DNA of 64,000 bases from contig KV454011.1 of the NCBI GenBank assembly GCA_001661245.1, forward strand, positions 1,080,724 through 1,144,723. Reading direction: 5' to 3'. Of this stretch, positions 1-8,628 are shown piece after piece (positions within the stretch are counted from its first letter, which is position 1; every line of letters starts with the position of its first letter). The notes under the pieces were generated by a model. It saw nothing but the letters and a program-made list of their open reading frames with translations. It was not told the DNA's origin and ran no database searches. This DNA comes from Pachysolen tannophilus NRRL Y-2460. Taxonomy: Eukaryota > Ascomycota > Pichiomycetes > Alaninales > Pachysolenaceae. The position numbers and the translations under genes are program-made.

Positions 1-103
1 ATATCATCAATAAATGTAGCCTACTTCTTCTTTTTTCTTTTTTTTTCTTTTTTTAATTTTATTATTTTTTTGTTTTCTTAAACAAATTGTTTAGTAAATA
101 AAA

Positions 104-1789
104 ATGGATAGTTCAGATATTGAAAAAGCCATAACTGCTTCTGAATCTCAACCGAGTAAGAATGAAGAAAGTTATTTTGTAGGAGATTCAAAATATAAAT
201 TATATGAAGATGGTACTCAGGAAACAACTGAATTTGAAAAAGGTGAAGTTAGAGAAACTGAAGTTCGTCGTGAATTGAAACCAAGACATGTTTCTATGAT
301 TGCCTTAGGTGGTACTATTGGTACTGGTTTATTCATTGGTATTGCTGACCCATTAATGTATGCGGGTCCAGTAAATGCATTGATAGCATATTTATTCATG
401 GGAAGTTTAGTATATTTTATTACACAATCTTTAGCTGAAATGGCTACATTTATTCCTATAGCAGGTTCATTTGCTGCATTTGTTACAAGATTTTTATCAC
501 CTGCATTAGGTGCTGCCAATGGTTATTTATACTTTTTTTCATGGGCTATAACTTATGCTATTGAACTTTCTGTTGTTGGTCAAGTTATTGAATTTTGGAC
601 ATTTGCTGTTCCTCTTGGAGCTTGGATTGCTATTTTTTTCGTGATCTTAACTATTGCAAATTTCTTTCCAGTTAAAGTTTATGGTGAAATTGAATTTTGG
701 GTTGCTGCAATTAAAGTTATTGCAATTATTGGATTTATAATTTATGGATTATGTATGGTTTGTGGTGCTTCTGCAGAACAAGGTCCAATTGGATTTAGAT
801 ATTGGAGAAATCCAGGTCCATGGGGTGATGGAATGGGTTTAGTTTCTAATATGAATACTGATAGATTTTTAGGTTGGGTTTCATCATTGATTAATGCTGC
901 TTTCACTTATCAAGGTTGTGAATTGGTTGGTATAACAGCTGGTGAAACTTCAAATCCAAGAAAATCAGTTCCAAAAGCTATTAATAAAGTTATCTTTAGA
1001 ATTTTTCTTTTCTATATCTTGTCATTATTTTTCATTGGTTTATTGGTTCCCTTTAATGACTCAAAATTATCTTCTGAAGATTCATATGTTGCTTCTTCAC
1101 CATTTATCATTGCAATTGAAAATTGTGGTACCCCTGTGCTCCCACATATCTTCAATGCTGTTATCATGTGTACCATCATTTCTGCTGGTAATTCAAATAT
1201 TTATATTGGTTCTCGTGTCTTGTACGCATTAGCAAATTCAGGTGTTGCTCCAAAATTTTTCACTTATACTACAAAACATGGTGTTCCTTATTGGGGTGTA
1301 ATCACCACCGCAGTATTTGGTTTATTGGCATTTATGGTCTTATCAACTAGTGGTACTACAGTTTTCAACTGGTTTGTCGATATTACCGCTGTTGCAGGTT
1401 TAATCACCTGGTCTTTTATTTCAATTGCACATATAAGATTTATTCAAGTTTTAAAATCAAGAGGTATTTCAAGAGATGATTTACCTTTCAAAGCAAGATT
1501 TATGCCTTGGGCTGCTTATTATTCTGCTTTTTTCATCATCTTAATTACATTTATTCAAGGTTACGCAGTTTTCTTTGACTTTAATGCATCAGATTTTTTC
1601 ACCGATTACATTTCATTAATTTTGTTTTTTGTCTTGTGGTTAGGTTTCCAACTGTACTTCAGAGGCCCATGGTTCTTACCAAAAGATCAAGTAGATATTG
1701 ATACTAATAGGAGAGAAATTGATACTGTTGTTTGGGAAACTACTCCTCCAAAGAACTTGTGGGAGAAGTTTTGGATAATAATCGCTTAG
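104..1789 (+). CDS. Basic amino acid permease (Can1/Lyp1/Alp1 type)
   Basis: A 561-residue plasma-membrane amino acid/proton symporter of the yeast AAT (APC) family. After a polar cytosolic N-terminus of about 60 residues comes the family signature [13 protein letters not shown] (about residues 67-79), then roughly 12 hydrophobic membrane segments. The C-terminus carries the [10 protein letters not shown] and WEKFW motifs typical of the lysine/arginine branch (Can1, Lyp1, Alp1). The length matches the family. The ATG at 104 follows a pyrimidine- then A-rich leader, and only 103 bases of upstream sequence are in the window. In S. cerevisiae ALP1 and LYP1 lie next to BNI1 and PIK1, which are also in this window, so common ancestry of the region is plausible. 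Which of Can1, Lyp1 or Alp1 it equals cannot be decided without a tree. Confidence 0.93.
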   Translation: MDSSDIEKAITASESQPSKNEESYFVGDSKYKLYEDGTQETTEFEKGEVRETEVRRELKPRHVSMIALGGTIGTGLFIGIADPLMYAGPVNALIAYLFMGSLVYFITQSLAEMATFIPIAGSFAAFVTRFLSPALGAANGYLYFFSWAITYAIELSVVGQVIEFWTFAVPLGAWIAIFFVILTIANFFPVKVYGEIEFWVAAIKVIAIIGFIIYGLCMVCGASAEQGPIGFRYWRNPGPWGDGMGLVSNMNTDRFLGWVSSLINAAFTYQGCELVGITAGETSNPRKSVPKAINKVIFRIFLFYILSLFFIGLLVPFNDSKLSSEDSYVASSPFIIAIENCGTPVLPHIFNAVIMCTIISAGNSNIYIGSRVLYALANSGVAPKFFTYTTKHGVPYWGVITTAVFGLLAFMVLSTSGTTVFNWFVDITAVAGLITWSFISIAHIRFIQVLKSRGISRDDLPFKARFMPWAAYYSAFFIILITFIQGYAVFFDFNASDFFTDYISLILFFVLWLGFQLYFRGPWFLPKDQVDIDTNRREIDTVVWETTPPKNLWEKFWIIIA

Positions 1790-2024
1790 TTTTAGATTTG
1801 TTATATAAAAGTTTTTTCTCTTTTTTTGTTTTTCAGTTTTTATTTTTTTTTTTTCATCTTTCTGTATTTTGGGGGTCATGGAGTTTTCTTTCAATTGATT
1901 TTCTTTTTAAAAGTTTTCTTTTTTGTTTTATTTAGTGTAAATTTTTAATAAGAATTTTATTCCATTCGTTTATTTTATTAGTTATTAGTTCATTTTGGAA
2001 ACAAAAAGTTCCTTTCAGTCAAAC

Positions 2025-2044
2025 TGAAACAACTTGATGTTTCA
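2025..2044. promoter_or_regulatory. Inverted pair of pheromone response elements
   Basis: TGAAACA on the plus strand (2025-2031) and TGTTTCA (2038-2044, TGAAACA on the minus strand) form a tail-to-tail pair with a 6-base spacer. TGAAACA is the known Ste12 binding site. The pair lies about 350 bases upstream of FUS1, the classic Ste12 target, so pheromone induction is a direct inference. Confidence 0.8.
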
Positions 2045-2181
2045 TCTTGTTCTTTATTCTAACCAAAAAAAACTTTACAATTGTTATGAAATGTTACTTT
2101 TTGTCTAAAAAATAGCAAATCTGTAAAACTTTGAAACCAAAAATGAAAAAAAAAAAAAAAAAACATTGAGCCGCACATACA

Positions 2182-2373
2182 ATGGCGCTAATCCATTTTT
2201 TTTTTACCAACCAATCCGACAACATCGCTATTAGCAATGAATACCTTTACTTGGTGTTAGTTATATGTTTTACAGTTGTAGCATGGATAGCGATATTACA
2301 TTTATATATAAGGAATATCCATAGACAGAAAAACAAAGCTATACAATTTATTATTGCGATTTTTGGAAACTAG
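2182..2373 (+). CDS. Possible small single-pass membrane protein or upstream ORF of FUS1
   Basis: A 63-codon ATG-started ORF lies between the pheromone elements and FUS1. The product would have an N-terminal stretch with an NQS glycosylation sequon, one strongly hydrophobic segment (about residues 22-45), then a basic segment with HRQKNK, so it looks like a small single-pass membrane protein. It starts about 140 bases downstream of the pheromone elements and stops 23 bases before the FUS1 ATG. It could be an independent pheromone-induced gene, an inhibitory leader ORF on the FUS1 mRNA, or chance. I recognise no family. The start codon follows a long A tract (ACA before ATGG). Confidence 0.3.
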   Translation: MALIHFFFTNQSDNIAISNEYLYLVLVICFTVVAWIAILHLYIRNIHRQKNKAIQFIIAIFGN

Positions 2374-2396
2374 AGAGTTGTCTTTTTTAAATTGTA

Positions 2397-3971
2397 ATGG
2401 TCACATTAACAATAAATTTAGGACCTGAACAATTCACCACCACCACCACCACCACTTTTATAACAGAAACAATTACAGAGACAGTGATTGAGAAAGAAAC
2501 TTTGTCAACTATGAATACATTGTACAGAAAGAATGAAGGTGTGGTGATAATGACTGTTGGAAATATTGAAACAGAAATAAGTTCTACTTCTACCAGTTCT
2601 TCTTCATCCAATGCTCTTGCTACTAGTATTGGAGACCAGACCGCAAAAGGGGTTGATCCTGGTTTGTCCAAAGATTCTGGATTAGTAACGGATACTTCCT
2701 CTGTGTCTGATTCTTCAAATGTTCCATCTACTGCAATTGGGCTTTGTATTGGTATTCCAATTTCACTTTTAGTGATATTTATACTTGGATTTTGTACATG
2801 GTATTATCATTTTAGAAGAAAGAAAAAAAAATTTTCCACTCCTTATGAATCTTCCACATCCAAGTTTAATTTTTTCAGGAAACAAAATGGGAGGAATACA
2901 ATTACTGATAATTATGAATCAACAGGGCCTTCTTTCCAACGTAGAGAAATCATTCAATTAAGGAGAGATATAGATATACCGGAAGTATACAACAACCCAT
3001 TTGCTGAAGCTTATCAAAAAAAATTAAAGAATGAAAAAGATACCAATGAATACGATATGGAAGAGAGATTTCAAATTAAAAAGGGACCTCTGGTAACAGT
3101 AAGTTCAAGATGGATTAGTACTCCAAAGACAGCAATTTCGAAATGGTTTAATAATAGGAAAAGTAAAATTCTTGAGCCAAAAAAAACATCTGATGGTTCA
3201 ACAGATTTAAGCAGCTTAAGTACAAATTTAGATACTTCAGATTTGACTAATGAAAATAATACTGGTAATGTTTCCAGTTTAAAAGATTTAAAATTAATTA
3301 AAGAACAAAATTTAAAAATTGATGAGAAATCTCCGATTTTAGCAAGATTTCCAGAACCATTATACCATATTAATGACTATGAATCTATTGAGATGAAAAA
3401 TCATAACAAAAATAATTACAGTCCTATTGAACTGCAAATTCTTCATGTACATAAATTTGATAACATTAAACCTCAAGTGATTTCAATGAATAAGATTCCA
3501 AATTCAAATACAATTGTTCCCAAGGACAATATTTTTGCTTTACGAAATAAACCGCTACCTTTGATACCACTTCAAAAAACTTATAACAATTGCTCAGAAA
3601 CTCCACTTTCATTAAAAGGACTAGAGAAAGGAATTGCACCTCCAAGAACAAGTTCCACAGCGTCTACTCCATTGTACAAGTATCACAATATTGCATTGGA
3701 AAAATTACAAAAAAACAAAAAACTTCGAACTTGTAGAGTTATAAAAGACTATCATAAGAAATTAGAAGATGAGGTTGACCTTAAGATAAGCGAATTGGTG
3801 GTTGTTTTAGAGACCCATTCAGATGGTTGGTGCTTGATTGAAAAAATTGGAATCATCGATACTATTACATCAGAGATGAAATACAATAAGCAAAATACAG
3901 TTATGCCTGGATCAAGCTATCTCAACGAATATCGTGGTGTTGCTCCAGCAAATCACTTGACTCCATTATAA
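2397..3971 (+). CDS. FUS1: Fus1-like cell-fusion protein with TM and SH3 domain
   Basis: A 524-residue protein (S. cerevisiae Fus1 has 512) needed at the mating projection tip for cell-wall removal and fusion. The order matches Fus1: a short Ser/Thr-rich extracellular N-terminus without a classical signal peptide, one membrane segment (about 113-139, with the IGLCIGIPIS motif resembling IGLSIGLPIG of Fus1), a basic stop-transfer RRKKKK, a long cytosolic region with KSPIL and NKPLPL motifs, and a C-terminal SH3 domain (about 443-524) with HSDGWCLIEK and SYLNEYRGV, both near-identical to Fus1. Pheromone response elements lie upstream, as expected for a Ste12 target. Neighbours are a permease and CAF120 on the same strand. 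Confidence 0.93.
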   Translation: MVTLTINLGPEQFTTTTTTTFITETITETVIEKETLSTMNTLYRKNEGVVIMTVGNIETEISSTSTSSSSSNALATSIGDQTAKGVDPGLSKDSGLVTDTSSVSDSSNVPSTAIGLCIGIPISLLVIFILGFCTWYYHFRRKKKKFSTPYESSTSKFNFFRKQNGRNTITDNYESTGPSFQRREIIQLRRDIDIPEVYNNPFAEAYQKKLKNEKDTNEYDMEERFQIKKGPLVTVSSRWISTPKTAISKWFNNRKSKILEPKKTSDGSTDLSSLSTNLDTSDLTNENNTGNVSSLKDLKLIKEQNLKIDEKSPILARFPEPLYHINDYESIEMKNHNKNNYSPIELQILHVHKFDNIKPQVISMNKIPNSNTIVPKDNIFALRNKPLPLIPLQKTYNNCSETPLSLKGLEKGIAPPRTSSTASTPLYKYHNIALEKLQKNKKLRTCRVIKDYHKKLEDEVDLKISELVVVLETHSDGWCLIEKIGIIDTITSEMKYNKQNTVMPGSSYLNEYRGVAPANHLTPL

Positions 3972-5285
3972 TTTGTAATATAGAGTTATTTATGTAGACA
4001 TTAAAAAATAAAAAAATTCAAGAATTTACACCATTTCTGACCTAACCTAAAACTATAAATATAACCTACACCAACAACAAAACCAAAAAAAGGGGTATCC
4101 TCAAGAAGCAAAAGTAGCTTTAAATTCTTGAAACTGTGGCAGAGTCGTAGGCAGGTCTTTTCTTCTTTAGTGGTCAAGCGTTTCATTAAAAAAGTTTCAT
4201 TAAAAAAAGTGATAGTTTAGACTAACGTTAGTACAACCCAAAGAGCATTTTATGCATAATCTCGCATATATACGTATATATATGCTGCGCCTTTACCATA
4301 ATACATTGTTTCCATCCTCAAAGAACAAGCAAAAGATCATCATAGTAGAACAAAGGAAAATTCGGTATTTGGACACCCCAATTAACAGTAGTTACATCAG
4401 CATCAGCATCAGAATCAGCAGCATCAGCAACATCAGCATTAGCAGCCACGCCGTTTTTTAATCCTTCAATATCCCTGTGAAGAAAAAGGGGGAAGGCTAA
4501 CAAAATACACAAAAGGGGAAGAAAAAAAAGCAAAAAAAAAAATTTTTTTTTTTTACCTACCCATGACCGTATCAAATCTAATTGATTACACAAGTATTTG
4601 GTTTTGAAGTTCAGACTAACCTCTTTATGATCTAAAACAATCGCTTAAAAAATAACTAAACTGTTCTTTTAATAGTAGCAAACTAAACCAAACGCTAGCT
4701 CAAAACTAATATGGTACTCATTTGGGAAATGACAGAAGTCGATCTTCTCGCTTCGGGGTTTACGGGCAAACTCAGGGCTTTGACGATTAAAGAAATTAAC
4801 AATAAAAACAAGAAAAACAAGAAAAAAAGACGAGTCAAAAAAATGGCTAAACAATATACAGTTTAAATTGAGAACAAGATTAATAGAAATAGATTATTTG
4901 TAATTTTTTGAAATTAAGGATTAGAACTGACTACGAATTTTATAAATATAGATAGATTGCTTTGTAATTATTAGGGGAAAGCGTGTTTTTTTTTTTTTTT
5001 TTTGTTGTTTTGTTTTTTCATACGTTGTTCTTGTAAAGTAATTTGAAGGATTAGAAACGAACAAGAAAAAGAAAAAGAAAAAAAAAATTTTTTTTTTTTG
5101 CTTTGTTTGTTTGTTTGTTTGTCCGTCAGAAGAAGATATTGATAATAATTAAATTAGTTATACGTTGTTTATTTTATTCATTGGGTGTTTGTATTTTTAA
5201 TTTCAGTCATCACGAGGAAGTCATTCATTTAATTAGCAAGCTGATTGATTAAAATTTTTTTTTTTAAAATTCAAAAGATTTGAAT
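3972..5285. other. Intergenic region, FUS1 to CAF120
   Basis: About 1.3 kb without a convincing gene. It holds a CATCAG-type microsatellite (4395-4445), long A and T tracts, and a TTTG tetranucleotide run near 5101-5121 in the probable CAF120 leader. A block near 4700-4790 is less AT-rich than its surroundings, but I could not fit it to a tRNA, snRNA or snoRNA. Short ORFs on both strands here mostly lack ATG starts or read through microsatellite. Confidence 0.5.
4395..4445. repeat. CATCAG-type hexanucleotide microsatellite
   Basis: An imperfect tandem array of CATCAG and variants (AATCAG, CAGCAT). Read on the minus strand it gives an Ala-Asp-rich string in an ORF that has no ATG. Confidence 0.7.
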
Positions 5286-7940
5286 ATGAAGCGTCTTTTC
5301 AGCCCTACTTTGCCCTCAACTTCATCATTTTTAGCGCTGCCACAACTGGACCTTTCTCCCACTGAGGAGAAATTAAGTCCAGAGTTGGTTCCAATAGTTG
5401 CTTTATTATCGGCGCAAAGTCGTAGGCGGTACCATGAGGGTGTTTTTATGTTGTTGAATGATTTAACTTCTGATGGGAAACCAGGTGAAAGAAAATGGGA
5501 AGAAGCATATGGTGTATTAATTGGAACACAGTTGGCTGTTTGGGATGCAGAGAAATTATCGAAATATAGAGATAATCCACAAAAATTAATATCAACAAGT
5601 TCAAAGCCAACTTATATAAATTTTACAGATTCATCGTTTAAATCAGTTGATAAATTATCGGCGGTTAATGGTGAATTAAATAATGTTATAATAGTTTCTA
5701 CAACTTTGAAAAACAGATATTTACTTCAATATTCATCTAGAGATACTTTTCTTAAATGGAGTGCAGCTTTTAGATTGGCAACTTTTGAATATACTTCTTT
5801 ACAAGAAGCTTATACTGGAGCGTTATTATCTGCAAGAGGCTCAAGATTATCAGATATAAGAGTTATATTGGCAGAAACTAAATATGAACATGCAGATTGG
5901 GTAAGTGTTAGATTTGGTTCAGGAATGCCTTGGAAAAGATGTTATGCAGTTATAGAACCTTCTCCTAAAAAATCAAAGAAAAAATTTTATCCTGGAAAAT
6001 TGGTATTTTATGAAAATGAGAAAAAAGCTAAAAAACTTGCTATGGCTAGTGTTCTTAGTGCAACTTCCTGTTTTGCCGTTTATCCACAATCTGAGAAATT
6101 AGTAGATCAAAGTACTTTAATCAAATTGGAAGGTTTAATTTCATTTAGTAAAAAAGAAGAAAAATCCGCATCAGTATTTTTAATGCCAGAACTGCATTAT
6201 TCTGTTCCAGGATTTGATACTTTAATAAGGTTTTTAATACCTATATTGGATGCTTTTGGTCTTTATGGAAGACCAAAAAAATTAAATGCAAATAAAGCTG
6301 ATCCTGAATCTTTGTTATTTGGTTTACCAGTTCTTCCATTAGTATATTATCTCGAAGTAGGTGATATTCTTGGTATAGTGTCTCAACCAATTACATCTGA
6401 ATGGACTTCTCAAGATTGGTCCTCTGCAATCAAAACTATCTTACAAAGAAAATTATCAAGTGGATACTTGGGATGTGGTAATGTTAAAAATATAGAGAGT
6501 GAAGATAGTTTGGTTTCTAGTGAATTTAACGAATTAACTAAATCGATAACATCCAGATCTGGATCACCTTCTGTTTTACCAACTCCAAATTATAGTCAAA
6601 ATAGTAAGTTTAACACAAGTTCAAAAAGTTCACTCAAAAATGAAGCATCCGATCCTGATTTAGTTTCAAGCCCTGAAAGTCTGGAAAGAACTGCAAATGT
6701 AATTCGTTATTCTAACCGTTTGAGTGAAATTTACAACAAATATTCTCAACTTGATTCACCAACTGATAATCTTGCAGCCAGTACTAATCAACTAAAAGTC
6801 AATGATCGTGGTAACTCTAGACAGAGAGCAAATATCTTAGACGATGATGATGATGATGATGATGAATTACCTCAGAAAAAGTCAGAGTCAAATATCTTTG
6901 ACCCTGCTTATGGTGATATTGATGATTATGATGGAAATTTCTCTGATGAAGAAGATTTGAAACAACCAAAAGTTCAAACCCCAAAAGTTATGATAAATGG
7001 TACAACCCCAACTCAAGAATCTTTTGGAAGGCCTGGTACATTACTGGATGTTACTCAGAGAAACCTTTCTCCATATTCAGAATTTCATGAACAACTTACT
7101 AAATCGGTCGGTGTTAAGCTGTATCAACTGTCGAGTAAGCCATTACCAAGCCCTCCTCCTTCTCAAAATCTTCACGGTATATTAACAGATCCAGATGTAC
7201 ATGCAGATACTACCACTTCTAGAAATAATGCACAATATCAGGACCAACCAAAATTTGGTCAACCATTATCAAATAAAACTGAAAGAGCAAATCCTAGTAA
7301 CATAGTAAACCAAGAAACTGTGTATAATGGTTCATATAGACAAGGTCCGATTGCTCTACAAGAACCACCACTGTCAATGAGAGCTCCTCCAGCCGGAACA
7401 GCATACCCACATCAACCTCAACCACAACAACAGCAGCCGATGGTCTCTCCTCCTAATAAATATTCCAATCCTTATAATTCTGCTAATCAACCGAGATTAC
7501 AACGCAAGCCTCCTCCACAAATGGGATATCCACCTCATCAACAACCCCAATATAGACAAGCTCATCCACAAGCTCCTCCATATCATCAACAGCAGGGAGT
7601 GCCACCTCCTCACGTAAGGCAGGTCTATCCTAATCCATATATGACTTCGCCGCCATCATCGCAACAACTGTTACCACAACAATATCAGCAGCAGCAGATG
7701 AATTATCCTCCTCCACAGGCTTATCTGCAAAACGGCTCTCCTCAAGATGCCTCATTTGCTAGGGGATATCCTCAATATCCACAATATCCACAGCCAAAAC
7801 CACAAAGCCCAGTTCATGTTGCTCAAGGACATGAATTTCAAAAACAAACAAGAAAACCGCCACCAGCGAATTTTCAACTGAGGGCTCAAATACAACCAAA
7901 ATTCAAAACAAATCCTTATGCTTCGAATTCAGATGATTGA
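5286..7940 (+). CDS. CAF120: Caf120/Skg3-type PH-domain protein
   Basis: An 884-residue homologue of Caf120, a CCR4-NOT-associated protein of the bud neck, and its paralogue Skg3. The first ATG is at 5286; a TTG two codons earlier is not used as start. The conserved N-terminus reads LSPELVPIVALLSAQ, then tandem PH-like folds cover about residues 45-190 and 200-335 (WEEAYGVLIGTQLAVWDAEKL, PWKRCYAVIE, LIRFLIPILDAFGLYGRPK). The middle is Ser-rich with an Asp run near 518-525. The C-terminal 200 residues are Pro/Gln-rich low complexity with YPQYP repeats. S. cerevisiae CAF120 (YNL278W) is on the same chromosome arm as BNI1, SEC2, TOF1 and PIK1. Caf120 and Skg3 are whole-genome-duplication paralogues, so a single gene is expected here. 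Confidence 0.88.
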   Translation: MKRLFSPTLPSTSSFLALPQLDLSPTEEKLSPELVPIVALLSAQSRRRYHEGVFMLLNDLTSDGKPGERKWEEAYGVLIGTQLAVWDAEKLSKYRDNPQKLISTSSKPTYINFTDSSFKSVDKLSAVNGELNNVIIVSTTLKNRYLLQYSSRDTFLKWSAAFRLATFEYTSLQEAYTGALLSARGSRLSDIRVILAETKYEHADWVSVRFGSGMPWKRCYAVIEPSPKKSKKKFYPGKLVFYENEKKAKKLAMASVLSATSCFAVYPQSEKLVDQSTLIKLEGLISFSKKEEKSASVFLMPELHYSVPGFDTLIRFLIPILDAFGLYGRPKKLNANKADPESLLFGLPVLPLVYYLEVGDILGIVSQPITSEWTSQDWSSAIKTILQRKLSSGYLGCGNVKNIESEDSLVSSEFNELTKSITSRSGSPSVLPTPNYSQNSKFNTSSKSSLKNEASDPDLVSSPESLERTANVIRYSNRLSEIYNKYSQLDSPTDNLAASTNQLKVNDRGNSRQRANILDDDDDDDDELPQKKSESNIFDPAYGDIDDYDGNFSDEEDLKQPKVQTPKVMINGTTPTQESFGRPGTLLDVTQRNLSPYSEFHEQLTKSVGVKLYQLSSKPLPSPPPSQNLHGILTDPDVHADTTTSRNNAQYQDQPKFGQPLSNKTERANPSNIVNQETVYNGSYRQGPIALQEPPLSMRAPPAGTAYPHQPQPQQQQPMVSPPNKYSNPYNSANQPRLQRKPPPQMGYPPHQQPQYRQAHPQAPPYHQQQGVPPPHVRQVYPNPYMTSPPSSQQLLPQQYQQQQMNYPPPQAYLQNGSPQDASFARGYPQYPQYPQPKPQSPVHVAQGHEFQKQTRKPPPANFQLRAQIQPKFKTNPYASNSDD

Positions 7941-8628
7941 ATATTTGTTTTTTATTTTTTTATAAAAAAACTTTTGTACTATTAAAGCAGAAGGGCTAAC
8001 AATTGATGAGCTTTGTTAACTTGCTTCTGTACATTTCTTTATTTATCACCGTTTTCTTACCTTTTTTTTTTTTCTTTCATTTTTCTAGTTGTCTTTTTGG
8101 CTTGCTTGCAGGTTCTGGGTTTATGTCATTTTTTTGACTTATTTCTTTGTATTATATTATTAAATGTAAAAATTGTAACAATAAAACCAAAAAAATTCTT
8201 AATAAATATTTATAGATTATGGGTTTAAATTTGTTTCTTTATTATTATCGAGTATAGAATTTCAATTTTTATGGATCATTAAATTATAATGTTATTCAGA
8301 AATTACTCAATTTACAGAGGCATACGAATATTTCATATAAAAAGCAGTCTATCACTTTACTAATACTAAAATGAATACTTTACAAAATGTATTTCCAAGT
8401 AATTTTATTGAAAGAATTAAGACGATAATACATACATATATTCGTTTTTATAATACTTAATGACGGGAACTATTGAATCAAAAAAAGAAATGTAAAAATG
8501 ATTGTTCATTTTTTACATTATGAACAAAAAGTACATAAAACGAACCAAATTGAATTGAATTAAATTGGAAAAAAAGAAGAAAAAAAAAAATATTTTATAA
8601 GTGCCAGATTAATTTTATCAGTCCCTGC
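7941..8628. other. Convergent intergenic region, CAF120/MBP1-like
   Basis: The two 3' ends face each other across about 690 bases of AT-rich sequence with T tracts after CAF120 and A tracts before the MBP1-like stop. I see no gene, RNA or clear repeat. Confidence 0.5.
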
